Source: Marinithermus hydrothermalis DSM 14884 (GTDB lineage: Bacteria; Deinococcota; Deinococci; Deinococcales; Marinithermaceae). Taken from it: a DNA stretch of 64,000 nt. Within the stretch, counting starts at the first letter, position 1, and each line of letters opens with the position of its first letter. The position numbers were made by a program, and so were the translations under genes. Positions 7,264 through 16,342 of this stretch are shown one piece after another. The notes beneath the pieces are model-generated. The model was not told the origin of the DNA. It worked only from the letters and a program-made list of their open reading frames with translations, and made no database searches. The DNA lies in the NCBI RefSeq assembly GCF_000195335.1, contig NC_015387.1, positions 2,145,001 to 2,209,000 of the forward strand, read 5' to 3'.

Positions 7264-8482
7264 GTTCTTCCTTACCCTGGCCGTGACCCCGGCCGGCGAA
7301 GGTGGCGAAGGCGGCGGTGCCGCCCGGTACCTGCTCGAGGTCTTCGCCCTGTTCGCCGCCGCTCAGCTTCTGGGTTGGGCCTTCCGGAAGCTCAAACAAC
7401 CCGCGGTGATCGGCGAGGTGCTCGCCGGGGTCCTCGTCGGCCCGGCGCTGCTGGGGTTGGTCGAGGAAGGGGAGGTCCTCGAATTTCTCGCTGAGCTGGG
7501 CGCGGTCTTCCTGCTCTTCATGGTCGGCCTCGAGACACGCCTTAGGGACATCCTCGAGGTCGGCAAGGAGGCCTTCCTCGTCGCGGTGCTCGGCGTAGCC
7601 CTCCCCTTCGTCGGGGGGTACGCCTACGGGGTGGAGATCGGCTTCGCCCAACTCCCCGCCCTGTTCCTGGGCACGGCCCTCGTCGCTACCAGCGTGGGGA
7701 TCACGGCCCGCGTCCTCCAGGAGATGGGGGTGCTCTCCAAACCCTACAGCCGCATCATCCTAGGCGCGGCGGTGATCGACGACGTGCTGGGCCTGATCGT
7801 CCTCGCGATCGTCTCCGGGATCGCGGAGGCCGGCGCGATCGAGGTCGGCACCATCACGCAGCTCATCCTCCTCAGCTTCCTCCTCGTGGGCGGCGCGATC
7901 CTCCTGGTCCCCCTGGTGCGCCGGCTGCCCATCGAGCGCCTGCCCGTCTCGAGCCCCTTAGGCTTTGCGCTGGCCTTCGCCCTAGGGTTCGCGGCGCTCG
8001 CCGGAGCCATCGGCCTCGCGCCGATCGTGGGGGCGTTCATGGCCGGGATGGTGCTCGCGGAGGTGCGGGAGAAGTACCAGCTCGAGCGGCCCGTGCACGC
8101 GGTGGAGTCCCTCCTGTCCCCACTCTTCTTCGCGAACGTGGGGGCGCGGCTCGAGCTCGCCGCGCTGGCCCAGCCCGCCACCCTGATCACCGGCACGATC
8201 GTGAGCCTCATCGCCGTGGCCGGCAAGCTGGTGGGCGGGTTCCTGGGGGCGCTCACCCAAGGCGCGCGGAGCGCCACAGTGGTCGGCATGGGCATGGTGC
8301 CGCGCGGCGAGGTGGGGTTGATCGTGGCCTCGATCGGCCTCTCCGCCGGCGCGGTGAACGAGGAGGAGTTCGCTATCGTGCTCTTCATGGTGGTCGCCAC
8401 CACCCTGGTCGCACCGGTCCTGCTGCGCCTCTTGATCGCGTGGGCAGACCCCAAACCCCCCGAGGAAACCGAAGCGGCTTAA
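7250..8482 (+). CDS. napA: CPA2-family Na+/H+ antiporter (NapA-like)
   Basis: 410 residues with about 12 membrane helices. The family's ion-binding Asp pair is in GAAVIDDVLGLIV (Asp177-Asp178), as in electrogenic NapA of Thermus thermophilus, rather than the single acidic site of electroneutral exchangers. The helix with PAVIGEVLAGVLVGP and the late MVPRGEVGLIVAS (conserved Arg/Glu) are typical. It would exchange cytoplasmic Na+ for protons. Translation starts inside the CBS gene (overlap 7250-7263), so the two are coupled. Transport class is firm, ion preference is inferred. Confidence 0.88.
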   Translation: MPGAEFFLTLAVTPAGEGGEGGGAARYLLEVFALFAAAQLLGWAFRKLKQPAVIGEVLAGVLVGPALLGLVEEGEVLEFLAELGAVFLLFMVGLETRLRDILEVGKEAFLVAVLGVALPFVGGYAYGVEIGFAQLPALFLGTALVATSVGITARVLQEMGVLSKPYSRIILGAAVIDDVLGLIVLAIVSGIAEAGAIEVGTITQLILLSFLLVGGAILLVPLVRRLPIERLPVSSPLGFALAFALGFAALAGAIGLAPIVGAFMAGMVLAEVREKYQLERPVHAVESLLSPLFFANVGARLELAALAQPATLITGTIVSLIAVAGKLVGGFLGALTQGARSATVVGMGMVPRGEVGLIVASIGLSAGAVNEEEFAIVLFMVVATTLVAPVLLRLLIAWADPKPPEETEAA

Positions 8483-8509
8483 CCCGTACGGATCCGGTTC
8501 CGTATCCGG

Positions 8510-8515
8510 TATACT
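8510..8515 (+). promoter_or_regulatory. -10 box (TATACT) of the NlpC/P60 gene
   Basis: TATACT at 8510-8515 lies 10 bp before ATG 8526, so the mRNA leader would be only about 3-5 nt. No convincing -35 box is visible. The same arrangement recurs elsewhere in the window. Confidence 0.6.
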
Positions 8516-8525
8516 ACCCCTAAGG

Positions 8526-9245
8526 ATGCGTTCCTTAGGGGTGTTATTGTGCGTCTGGCTGGCGGGCATCGCCGGAGCCGCGGGGAGCACCCACACCGTC
8601 CAGCCCAGCGAGACCCTCTGGCGGATCGCCCGCCAGCACAACCTCAGCGTGGAGGCCCTGATGCAGGCCAACCGCCTCACCTCCCCCACGATCGAGGTAG
8701 GGCAGGTGCTCCTCATCCCCCAAACGCACACCGTCCAGCCCGGCGAGACCCTCTGGCGCATCAGCCGCGCCTACGGCACCACGGTCGCGGCGCTCAAGGC
8801 CTTGAACGGCCTCACGAGTGACGCGATCACGCCCGGCCAACGCCTCCTCATCCCCCCCAGCCCGGAGGCCACCCCCGTCCCCCGCCTCCTTCAGGCCGCG
8901 CGGCGGTACCTGGGGGTGCCCTACCGGTACGGCGGCTCGAGCCCGCAGGGGATGGACTGCTCCGGGTACGTGCAGCGGGTCTTTCTGGACCTCGGGATCC
9001 CCCTCCCGCGCACCACCCAGGCCCTGTGGCGCACCCTGCCGCCCGCTCAGGAGCTCCGCCCCGGGGACCTGGTCTTCTTCAACTTCCAGGGCGGGCGCGG
9101 CGTGGACCACGTGGGGATCTACCTGGGGGCGGGCCGGTTCGTGCACGCGAACACCCTGAAGGGCCGGGTCGTGGAGGAACCCCTCGCCGCGCCCTGGAAC
9201 CAAAAGGCCTACCGCGGCGCGCGCCGGGTCCCGGCCCTTCCCTAG
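8526..9245 (+). CDS. LysM-LysM-NlpC/P60 cell-wall hydrolase
   Basis: 239 residues: signal peptide (about 1-19), two LysM peptidoglycan-binding repeats (THTVQPSETLWRIARQHN and THTVQPGETLWRISRAYG, roughly residues 22-66 and 67-111), and a C-terminal NlpC/P60 peptidase domain with the catalytic Cys in MDCSGYVQRVF and the His in DHVGIYLGAGRFVH. It should cut peptide stems of peptidoglycan outside the cytoplasm during growth or division. The two LysM repeats are nearly identical at the start, a recent internal duplication. It converges with the aminopeptidase gene, overlapping by 4 bp. Confidence 0.92.
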   Translation: MRSLGVLLCVWLAGIAGAAGSTHTVQPSETLWRIARQHNLSVEALMQANRLTSPTIEVGQVLLIPQTHTVQPGETLWRISRAYGTTVAALKALNGLTSDAITPGQRLLIPPSPEATPVPRLLQAARRYLGVPYRYGGSSPQGMDCSGYVQRVFLDLGIPLPRTTQALWRTLPPAQELRPGDLVFFNFQGGRGVDHVGIYLGAGRFVHANTLKGRVVEEPLAAPWNQKAYRGARRVPALP

Positions 9246-10315
9246 CCCTCCACGAACCGCCCGTCCTCCTGGAGCACTGCGCCGTCCACCAGGATCTTCC
9301 CGCCCGAGCGCAGGTCGAGCACGATATCCCAGTGCACCGCCGAGGCGTTCCGCCCCCCGGACTCGGGGTAGGCGTTCCCCAAGGCAAAATGCACCGTCCC
9401 CCCGATCTTCTCATCAAACAGCACGATCCCCGTGGGCCGGTCGATCCCGAAGTTCGTGCCGATCCCGAACTCCCCAAGCCGCCGCGCTCCCGCGTCCGCC
9501 TCGAGCATGCGCAGGAGGTACGCCTCGCCCTGGCGCGCCCGGGCCTCGACCACCTCCCCGCCCTCGAACCGCAGGTAGATTCCCTCCACCCGCTGGCCCG
9601 AAACGACCGCGGGCAGGTTGAAGCGGATCTCGCCCTCCACCGCGTCCTCGTGCGGCGCGGTGAAGACCTCGCCCGAGGGCATGTTGCGCTTTCCGTCCGA
9701 GTTGATCCAGGTGCGCCCCGCCACCCCCAACCGGATATCCGTGCCCGGCGCGACCACGCGGATCTCGCGCGCCTCGGCCAGCCGAGCGATCAAGCGGTCC
9801 TGAAAGGCGGACAGCTCCCGCCACGCCGCGATGGGGTCCGGGTGATCCAAAAACAACGCGCGTTCCACGAACCGCCGAAACGCGCGGGTGCTCATCCCCG
9901 CCTGCTGCGCGAACCCCGCGGTGGGGTAGAGGGTCAAGCTCCAGCGCTTCCGGAGCCGCGCCTCACTCAAAGGCCGCCAGGCCTTCCGGTGCCGCGCGAG
10001 CGATTCGGGATCCACGTCCGCGAGGTCCAAAGGGTTCTCCGCACTGATCACGCGCAGCGAAGCGTCCACCGCCTCCATCACCGCGACCTCCACCGGGGGG
10101 ACCCGCTCGAGCCACGCCCCCGCCCCCTGGAAGAAGTCCGCGTCCTGGCCGGGGTAGCTGAGCTTCACGAACGGGTACGCGCCCCGTTGGAGCAAGGCCG
10201 AATACAGCGCCTCCACGAGCGGCAACGCGGCGGTACCGGCCTCGAGCAGCACGTTCTGGCCCGGCTGGGCCTCCAGGCAGTAATCCACCAACAACTCCGC
10301 AAACCGGCGCTCCAT
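9242..10315 (-). CDS. M29-family metallo-aminopeptidase
   Basis: 357 residues matching thermophilic aminopeptidases of family M29 (AmpS, aminopeptidase T). The metal-binding and catalytic residues are visible in MPSGEVFTAPHEDAVEG (Glu), GEFGIGTNFGID (Glu region), KIGGTVHFALGNAYPE (His) and SAVHWDIVLD (His and Asp). It removes N-terminal residues from peptides using a two-metal centre and probably works as a cytoplasmic dimer in peptide turnover. A TAGGAT -10-like box lies about 8 bp before the ATG, giving a nearly leaderless message. It is separated from the proline operon by a terminator. Confidence 0.92.
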   Translation of the reverse strand: MERRFAELLVDYCLEAQPGQNVLLEAGTAALPLVEALYSALLQRGAYPFVKLSYPGQDADFFQGAGAWLERVPPVEVAVMEAVDASLRVISAENPLDLADVDPESLARHRKAWRPLSEARLRKRWSLTLYPTAGFAQQAGMSTRAFRRFVERALFLDHPDPIAAWRELSAFQDRLIARLAEAREIRVVAPGTDIRLGVAGRTWINSDGKRNMPSGEVFTAPHEDAVEGEIRFNLPAVVSGQRVEGIYLRFEGGEVVEARARQGEAYLLRMLEADAGARRLGEFGIGTNFGIDRPTGIVLFDEKIGGTVHFALGNAYPESGGRNASAVHWDIVLDLRSGGKILVDGAVLQEDGRFVEG

Positions 10316-10373
10316 GCCGCCATCCTACCACCGGCCTACGCGATCCCCCAGCCGGCATGAATCCAAACAAAAC

Positions 10374-10401
10374 GCTCCCGTTCCCCGCGGGGAACGGGAG
10401 C
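10374..10401 (-). terminator. Rho-independent terminator of the proline operon
   Basis: A GC stem of 13 bp (GCTCCCGTTCCCC and its complement) is followed on the minus strand by GTTTTGTTT, 13 bp after the pruA stop. It ends the GntR-putA-pruA transcript. Confidence 0.85.
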
Positions 10402-10414
10402 AGCCCACGCGGCT

Positions 10415-11968
10415 TTAGAACCGCTCGGTGACGCTCTTCATCAGGAGGAACAACCCCAAGTAGTCCGGGCTGCCGGTCTTGGCGTTCGTGCCGGAGAGGT
10501 TGAACCCCCCAAACGGCTGCACGCCCACCAGCGCCCCGGTGATCTTACGGTTGAAGTACAGGTTCCCCACCATGAACTCGCGGCGGGCGCGCTCGAGCCG
10601 CGCGCGGTCGCGGGAGTACACGCCGCCCGTGAGGCCGTACACGGTGTCGTTCGCCACCTCGAGGGCCGCATCAAAGTCCGGCACGCGGATCACGGAGAGG
10701 ACCGGGCCGAAGATCTCCTCCTGCGCGATGCGGGCCTTGGGATCCACATCGTCGAAGACGGTCGGCGCGAGGAAGTACCCCTCGCCCTCGAGCTTCTTCC
10801 CGCCGAGGCGGAGCTGGCCCTCGCTCTGACCGATCTCGATGTACCCCAGGATCTTCTCCTCCTGCTCGGCGTTGATGACCGGGCCGAGGTCCGGGTTCTC
10901 CTCCGCGGGCCCCACCACGAGCTTCTCGGCGCGATCGAGGACGCGCTCCATCAGGTCGTCGTGCACCTCATCCAGGACGATCAAGCGGCTCGCGGCGCTA
11001 CACTTTTGCCCGGAGAACCCGTAGGCGGAGGTCACCACGCCCAAGGCCGCGGCCTCGAGGTCCGCGGTCTCGTCCACGATGATCGCGTCCTTCCCGCCCA
11101 TCTCGGTGACCACGCGCTTGATCCACTTCTGGCCCGGCGCGAGCTTGGCCGCGGTTTCGTTGATCTTCAGCCCGACCTCCATGCTACCGGTGAAGGTGAT
11201 GAAGCGGGTCTTGGGGTGCGCGACGAGGTAGGCGCCCACCTCCTCCCCAACCCCGGGCAGGAAGTTCGCCACGCCGGGAGGCAAGCCGGCCTCCTCCAGG
11301 ATCTCGAAGACCTTCGCCCCCACCACCACGGCGTCCTCGGCGGGCTTGGCGATCACGGTGTTCCCCACCGCGATGGGCGCGATCATCATGCCGGTGTAGA
11401 TGGCGATGGGGAAGTTCCAAGGCGCGATCGAGACCCCAGCCCCCATGGGGATGTAGAAGGACTCGTTATCCTCGTTCGGCCAGGGCGTGACCTCCACCGC
11501 GCCGGGCCGGTAGTAATCGAGGGCGCTACGGGCGTAGTACTCGATGAAGTCGATGGCCTCCGCCACGTCCGCGCTGGCCTCGACCCAGTTCTTCCCCACC
11601 TCGTACACGAGCCACGCCGCGAGCTCCATCTTGCGGCGCCGCATGATCGCCGCGGCCCGCAGCAACACCCGGCTGCGGGCCTCCTGGCTCAGCGCGGCCC
11701 ACGCGGGGAAGGCCTTCCACGCGGCCTCAAGGGCGGCCTCGGCCTCGGCCTTCCCGGCCTTGGCGGCCATGCCCACGACCTCGCTGGGCGCGGAAGGGTT
11801 GATCGAGGGGAGGGTCTGCTGGGTCATGACGCGCTCGCCCCCGATGATCAGGGGGTAGGTGCGGCCGAACTGCGCCCGCACCTCGGCCAGGGCTTTCTTC
11901 ATCGCCTGGCGCTCGGCCTCGGTCTGGAAGGTCTCGATGGGTTCGTTCCTAAAGGGTCCTACCTGCAT
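10415..11968 (-). CDS. pruA: L-glutamate gamma-semialdehyde (P5C) dehydrogenase
   Basis: 517 residues of the aldehyde dehydrogenase family, the second step of proline breakdown: NAD-dependent oxidation of glutamate semialdehyde to glutamate. Diagnostic parts are the N-terminal extension ([14 protein letters not shown]), the NAD-fold segment [10 protein letters not shown], the Glu of [10 protein letters not shown] and the catalytic Cys in [10 protein letters not shown]. The length equals that of the Thermus enzyme. It follows the proline dehydrogenase gene by 14 bp, and the pair makes the two-protein equivalent of PutA, likely channelling P5C. GGAAAGGAGG precedes the ATG. Confidence 0.96.
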   Translation of the reverse strand: MQVGPFRNEPIETFQTEAERQAMKKALAEVRAQFGRTYPLIIGGERVMTQQTLPSINPSAPSEVVGMAAKAGKAEAEAALEAAWKAFPAWAALSQEARSRVLLRAAAIMRRRKMELAAWLVYEVGKNWVEASADVAEAIDFIEYYARSALDYYRPGAVEVTPWPNEDNESFYIPMGAGVSIAPWNFPIAIYTGMMIAPIAVGNTVIAKPAEDAVVVGAKVFEILEEAGLPPGVANFLPGVGEEVGAYLVAHPKTRFITFTGSMEVGLKINETAAKLAPGQKWIKRVVTEMGGKDAIIVDETADLEAAALGVVTSAYGFSGQKCSAASRLIVLDEVHDDLMERVLDRAEKLVVGPAEENPDLGPVINAEQEEKILGYIEIGQSEGQLRLGGKKLEGEGYFLAPTVFDDVDPKARIAQEEIFGPVLSVIRVPDFDAALEVANDTVYGLTGGVYSRDRARLERARREFMVGNLYFNRKITGALVGVQPFGGFNLSGTNAKTGSPDYLGLFLLMKSVTERF

Positions 11969-11982
11969 GACTGCCTCCTTTC

Positions 11983-12906
11983 CTAGCCTCGCAAGAGGCC
12001 ACGCACCACGAAGAACAGGTTCTCCGGCCGCTCCGCGATGCGGCGCGAAAAGTACGGGTACCAGTCGCGCCCGTACGGCACGTAGGCCCGCACGGCGTAC
12101 CCCTCGCGTGCCAGGGCCCGCTGCAGGTCGCGGCGAATCCCGTAGAGCATCTGGAACTCGTACAGCTCTTCCGGCACCCCCCGCTCGCGCACCCAGCGCT
12201 TCATCTCGCGGATGATCCGCTCGTCGTGCGTGGCGATCGCGGTGGGGTTGCCGGCCTCGAGGTTCCGCCGCACCAGCGCGAGGTACTGCCGGTCCACCGT
12301 CCGCTTGTCGGTAAAGGCCACCTCCGGCGGCTCCTTGTACGCGCCCTTCACGATACGGAGGTTCGGCTTGTAGGGGAGCAAGGCCTCGAGATCCGCCTCG
12401 CTGCGCCGGAGGTAGGCCTGGAGCACCGTGCCGACGTTCGTGTACCCCGCCTCGAGGAGGCGGCGGTAGATCCGGAGGGTGGCGTCCACGCGCGGCGAGT
12501 CCTCCATATCAATCCGCACGAAGCACGCCGCGGCCCGCGCCCGCTCCAGGATCTCGGTCATGTGGCGGTAGGCCAGCTCCTCGGAGAGGTCCAGGCCGAG
12601 CTGGGTGAGCTTCAGTGAGACGTAGCGCGGGTAGGGCAGGCGGCCAAACGCCTCGATCAGCTCCAGGATCTGGTCCTTGAAGCGGCAGGCCATCTCCTCC
12701 GAGGTGACCATCTCCCCCAAAAGGTCCAGGATGCCGTGCACGCCCTCGGCCTCGAGGGCCTCGACCGCTTTCAAGGCCTCCTCCAGGGTCTCGCCGGCCA
12801 CGAACCGCAGGGCCAAGGGCCGGCCCTTGGTGGTGATGAGCCGCTCGATCCAGGGCTGCCCGGCCACGCCGAGCACCACGGAACGGTACACCTGGTTCAG
12901 TCCCAT
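11983..12906 (-). CDS. putA: proline dehydrogenase (FAD)
   Basis: 307 residues matching monofunctional bacterial proline dehydrogenase, a TIM-barrel FAD enzyme that oxidises proline to P5C and passes electrons to the quinone pool at the membrane. Recognisable parts are [30 protein letters not shown] (FAD/substrate site), ATHDERII and the C-terminal [20 protein letters not shown] with the Arg pair that binds the substrate carboxylate. The start overlaps the end of the GntR gene by 10 bp. It is followed by pruA. Confidence 0.95.
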   Translation of the reverse strand: MGLNQVYRSVVLGVAGQPWIERLITTKGRPLALRFVAGETLEEALKAVEALEAEGVHGILDLLGEMVTSEEMACRFKDQILELIEAFGRLPYPRYVSLKLTQLGLDLSEELAYRHMTEILERARAAACFVRIDMEDSPRVDATLRIYRRLLEAGYTNVGTVLQAYLRRSEADLEALLPYKPNLRIVKGAYKEPPEVAFTDKRTVDRQYLALVRRNLEAGNPTAIATHDERIIREMKRWVRERGVPEELYEFQMLYGIRRDLQRALAREGYAVRAYVPYGRDWYPYFSRRIAERPENLFFVVRGLLRG

Positions 12907-13571
12907 GCGCGTTCCTCCAAGGTGTGCGCTAGTCGCTTGAGCACCCGCTCTTTAAAGTGCCGCACGTGCGCCCGCGCGGCGGCGGCGGCCTCCTCGGCCC
13001 GGCCCCCGCGCACCGCCTCGAGGACCGCCCAGTGCTGCGCCTGGGCGTCGGGCGAGGCGGAAAGGTCGCGGGTGTACTGCTTGATCAGGCCGATCACCGC
13101 GTCCAGGGAGTGGAAGAGGGCCTCCAGGGTGCGGTTCCCCGAGGCCGCGAGGAGCAGGGCGTGGAACCGACCGTCGGCCGCGAACTGCTCGTGGTGGGCC
13201 TCGGGAGGGAGGGTCTCGAGCTCGCGCAGGGCGGCCTCCATCTCCTCGAGGAGGTGGGGGGGGCGCCGCAGGGCGGCCAGCCGGGCGGCCTCACCCTCAA
13301 AGAGGGCGCGCACCTCGTAGACCTCCTCCACCTCCGCCGGGCTCAACACCCGCACCCGCGCGCCCTTGGCGGGGATGATCTCCACCAGCCCCTCCTGGGC
13401 CAGGCGCTGCATGGCCTCGCGCACCGGGGTGCGGGAAACGCCGAGGGCCTCGGCGAGGGCGGCCTCACCCAGCCGGGTGCCGGGCGGGTAGGTGCCGGCA
13501 AGGATCGCCTGCCGTAGGTGCAGGTACGCGGCTTCGCGGACGGTTCCGGGTCGGACAAACTCCTGCTTCAC
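12897..13571 (-). CDS. GntR-family (FadR/FCD type) regulator of the proline operon
   Basis: 224 residues: an N-terminal winged helix ([31 protein letters not shown], about residues 30-60, the GntR signature) and a C-terminal all-helical FCD domain whose metal or ligand site is suggested by the His residues in [23 protein letters not shown] and [13 protein letters not shown] 13571 is chosen over an in-frame TTG at 13586 because GGGAGG sits 4-5 bp before it. It lies first in the operon with putA and pruA, so it is probably the proline-responsive switch; a palindrome at its promoter points to autoregulation. The ligand is inferred. Confidence 0.88.
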   Translation of the reverse strand: MKQEFVRPGTVREAAYLHLRQAILAGTYPPGTRLGEAALAEALGVSRTPVREAMQRLAQEGLVEIIPAKGARVRVLSPAEVEEVYEVRALFEGEAARLAALRRPPHLLEEMEAALRELETLPPEAHHEQFAADGRFHALLLAASGNRTLEALFHSLDAVIGLIKQYTRDLSASPDAQAQHWAVLEAVRGGRAEEAAAAARAHVRHFKERVLKRLAHTLEERAWD

Positions 13572-13590
13572 ACGTCCTCCCAGCAAGATT

Positions 13591-13603
13591 GTATACAGTA
13601 TAC
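13591..13603. promoter_or_regulatory. operator-like palindrome GTATACAGTATAC over the -10 box
   Basis: Two GTATAC half-sites around a single A make a perfect 13-bp palindrome 20 bp before the GntR start. On the minus strand it contains TATACT, a good -10 box, so a bound dimer would block RNA polymerase. FCD-type GntR proteins bind short AT-centred palindromes like this. Confidence 0.7.
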
Positions 13604-13637
13604 CACCGGTGCCCGGTCCCCGCGCAATCCGCCGCCC

Positions 13638-16271
13638 CTAAAAGCCCAGTTCCGCGAGCGCCTGCCGGTGCAAGGCCACCGCCCGCGCGAACAGCGCCCG
13701 GTCCCCTAAGGCCGCGATCCGCTCGAGCACCGCCTCGTCCAAAGGCTCGAGCCGCAACGCCTCCAACAACGCCTCCGGCGTGCCCCGAGCGAGCAGGGCC
13801 TCGCGGTAGTGGGCCGTCACCTCGGCGCGGGCCGCGTCCAGCGCGGGGTGGTCCAGCCCCCCAAACGGCTCCGCGAAACGGCCCAGGTACGCCTCGGGCC
13901 GGGCGTTGAGTTCCCAAAGGTCCACGCGAAGCTCCGGACGCGGTACAAGCCGGTACGGGGTGAGGAAGTACCCGGGGACCCGCTTGGGCCGGCCGGGCTC
14001 GAGAACCCCCAACAGCTCGGACCACAACACCCGAAACTCCCCGCTCGAGACCCCCAGGGCCTCGATCAGGGCGTCCTTCGTCCAGGAACGAGCGACGAGA
14101 AGGGCGAGCAAAAGCCGGGCCTTCTCCCGCCGGAACCGCGCCGGCCGGCCGTCCACGCGCACCGCGAACCCCCCGAGGGCCCGTACCTCCACCCGCACGC
14201 CGGGGTGGTACGGCACGTCCAGCCGCCCCGCCTCCCAAAGCGCGCGCCGGGCCCGCTCGGGGGGCGGGGCGAAGAGGGTGGGGCGCTCCAGGAACGGGTA
14301 GCGCCGCAAGAGCGCCGCGTCCCCCGTCGTCCAGGGGTAGGCCGCGGCCAGTGCCGCCAGGAAGGGATCCTCCGTGGACACCGCGGGCGGCGGGAACGCC
14401 TCCCCCCGCCGGAGGTGCGCGTACGCTACCATCAAGCTCAAAAAGGCCTCGACCCACGCGTCCCCGCTCTCGCGCGCGAGGCGCAGGGCCTGCTCGAACG
14501 CGCGGCGGTCACCCAAAGCGCCCAGCCCCGCGAGCGCCTCCACCGCCAACCGGGCCGGCCCCCCCTCGGCCAGGGCCAGCGCGTGGCGGTAGGCCGCCCC
14601 CGCCGCCTCCCAGCGGGAGAGCGCGAGGAGCGCGTGCCCCCGCCGCGCCTCCGCCAGGGCCACCACGAACGGGCTGCCCATCCGCTCCCCGACCGTCCGG
14701 CCGCGCCCGGCGGCCTCGAGCGCGGCCTCAGCCTCCCCCGCGACGGCCTCCAGCAGCGCGAGGAGGAGCAGCCCCTCCCGGTGGTTCTTCGGGGGTCGGG
14801 GGGGCGGGGCCTCCTCGTGCCGGCGCAACCGCTCGAGCGCCTCCCCCACCCGGCCGCTCCGGAGGAGGGCTCGGGGGCCGGACATCCCCAAGCGAAGGGC
14901 TTCCGTCACACGTCCCGCGTTCAGGGCGTTCTCGGCGAGGAGCGGCCGCACCTCCTCATCCGGGAACCGGCGGGCCGCTTGCTCGAGGTACGGCCGGGCC
15001 TTGGCCGGCTCTACGGTGTCCAGGTACAGCCGCACCAACCCCAACAGCGCCCGCGCCTCCCCGAGCCGCACCGCTTCCCGGTAGGCGCGCTCCGCCTCGC
15101 CGTAACGCCCCACCTGGCGCAGGGCCTCGGCCTCGAGGCGCACGAGGCCGGCCTGGGCGGCGCGCAGCTCGCGGGGGATCCGCTCGAGGATGGCCAGGAC
15201 GCTGTACGCGAGCCCCTGCTCGAGCCACGCCGTCCCTTCACGGGCGAGCAAGGCGGCCGCTTCGGCGTACCGGCGGGCCTCGAGGAGGTACCCCGCGGCT
15301 TCCAGCGCGTGCCCGCGGCGCAGCGCGGCCTCGGCGGCGCGCGCCAGTAGGGCCCGAGCCTCGTCCTCGGGCACGAGGCGTGCGAGCGCGGCCCGCACGA
15401 GCGGGGGGAAGCGCAGCCTCCGCCCCACGCGCTCGAGGAGGAGGTCCTCCGCGTGGGCGAAGAGGGGCGCCGGGTCCCCGCCTAGAAGCGGCGCTTCCTC
15501 CGGTCCGACCTCGCCGAGCACCGCGGCGCGCGCGGCGAGGTCAGCCGTCCGGGCGTCGAGCCCGGCGAGGAGGTAGGCGCTGATGCTCTCCGGCTCGGGG
15601 GGAGCAAAGAGCGCCGCTTCGGGGAGCGCTCCCCGCGCGGCCGCGCGGAGCACCACCCGCAACCCCAACGGCCACCCCTCCACCAGGCTCCAGGCGCGCT
15701 CCACCTCGAAGGCCGCCAGGCCGGTCCCTAAAGCCTGAGCGAGCTGCAGCGCCTCCTCCAGGTCGAAACGGAGGGTTTGCGGTCCCACCACCGTGCCCAG
15801 TACCTCCCACGGCGCGGAGCGGCGGCTCGCGACGGCGAGGCGAAGGCCGGGGGCCTTGAGCAGGGTCTGGAGCGCGGCAGCGCCCTCGCGCACCGGGGCG
15901 CGCTCCGCCTCATCCAGGACCAGAAGGTGCGGTTCGAGGGCGGCCGCGGCCTCGGTCAGGGCTTCCACGGCCCCCACCCAATCCCCGACCTCCAGCCGCT
16001 GCTCGGCGAGCCGGGTGTCGGCGTGCGCCCGGTAGGCCGCGGCGAGGTGCCAGCCGAAGACGACCGGGTCCCGGGCCTCCGCCCCCAGGGTCACCCACAC
16101 GGCAGCCAGCGGGGCGAGGAGCGTGGATTTCCCGTACCCCGCGGGGGCGGCGAGCACCACCGCGGGGCTGTGCTCCCAGAGGTGAAACAGCCGCTCCAGC
16201 ACCCGCGATCGCGCCACCTCGTGGGGGGTGCGCGGGGGCAGAAGCCGCGTCTTCGGAACCCGGTACCCCAT
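13638..16271 (-). CDS. large MalT/SARP-like transcriptional activator
   Basis: 877 residues from ATG 16271. The N-terminus carries a STAND-type NTPase (Walker A APAGYGKSTLL near residue 40, Walker B LLVLDEAER near 130), the middle about 450 residues are Ala/Leu/Arg-rich TPR-like helical repeats, and the last about 200 residues start with VEVRALGGFAVRVDGRPARFRREKARLLLALLVA, the winged-helix start of AfsR/SARP regulators, followed by a BTAD-like helical domain. The DNA-binding part is thus C-terminal, and the usual LuxR helix-turn-helix of MalT is absent. ATG 16271 sits 8-10 bp after a TTACACT box. It is divergent from the KAS III operon and likely controls it after sensing a ligand. Confidence 0.8.
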   Translation of the reverse strand: MGYRVPKTRLLPPRTPHEVARSRVLERLFHLWEHSPAVVLAAPAGYGKSTLLAPLAAVWVTLGAEARDPVVFGWHLAAAYRAHADTRLAEQRLEVGDWVGAVEALTEAAAALEPHLLVLDEAERAPVREGAAALQTLLKAPGLRLAVASRRSAPWEVLGTVVGPQTLRFDLEEALQLAQALGTGLAAFEVERAWSLVEGWPLGLRVVLRAAARGALPEAALFAPPEPESISAYLLAGLDARTADLAARAAVLGEVGPEEAPLLGGDPAPLFAHAEDLLLERVGRRLRFPPLVRAALARLVPEDEARALLARAAEAALRRGHALEAAGYLLEARRYAEAAALLAREGTAWLEQGLAYSVLAILERIPRELRAAQAGLVRLEAEALRQVGRYGEAERAYREAVRLGEARALLGLVRLYLDTVEPAKARPYLEQAARRFPDEEVRPLLAENALNAGRVTEALRLGMSGPRALLRSGRVGEALERLRRHEEAPPPRPPKNHREGLLLLALLEAVAGEAEAALEAAGRGRTVGERMGSPFVVALAEARRGHALLALSRWEAAGAAYRHALALAEGGPARLAVEALAGLGALGDRRAFEQALRLARESGDAWVEAFLSLMVAYAHLRRGEAFPPPAVSTEDPFLAALAAAYPWTTGDAALLRRYPFLERPTLFAPPPERARRALWEAGRLDVPYHPGVRVEVRALGGFAVRVDGRPARFRREKARLLLALLVARSWTKDALIEALGVSSGEFRVLWSELLGVLEPGRPKRVPGYFLTPYRLVPRPELRVDLWELNARPEAYLGRFAEPFGGLDHPALDAARAEVTAHYREALLARGTPEALLEALRLEPLDEAVLERIAALGDRALFARAVALHRQALAELGF

Positions 16272-16342
16272 GGCTGCTCGGGTAGTGTAACAGGTTTGTA
16301 ACAACCGTATGCTACCCTAGGCCGCAAAGCGGAGCACGGACG
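16272..16342. promoter_or_regulatory. divergent promoter region between the regulator and the KAS III operon
   Basis: On the minus strand TTACACT lies just before the regulator start (near-leaderless); on the plus strand TATGCT (about 16308-16313) precedes ATG 16343. Between them GTAACAGGTTTGTAAC contains two GTAAC repeats 11 bp apart, suitable for binding by a SARP-type protein, which typically recognises direct repeats with helical spacing. Function is inferred. Confidence 0.5.

Noticed and set aside
14351-15583. 410-codon plus-strand frame inside the regulator
   Set aside because: Pro/Arg/Ala-rich antisense shadow of a high-GC gene on the minus strand, no motifs.
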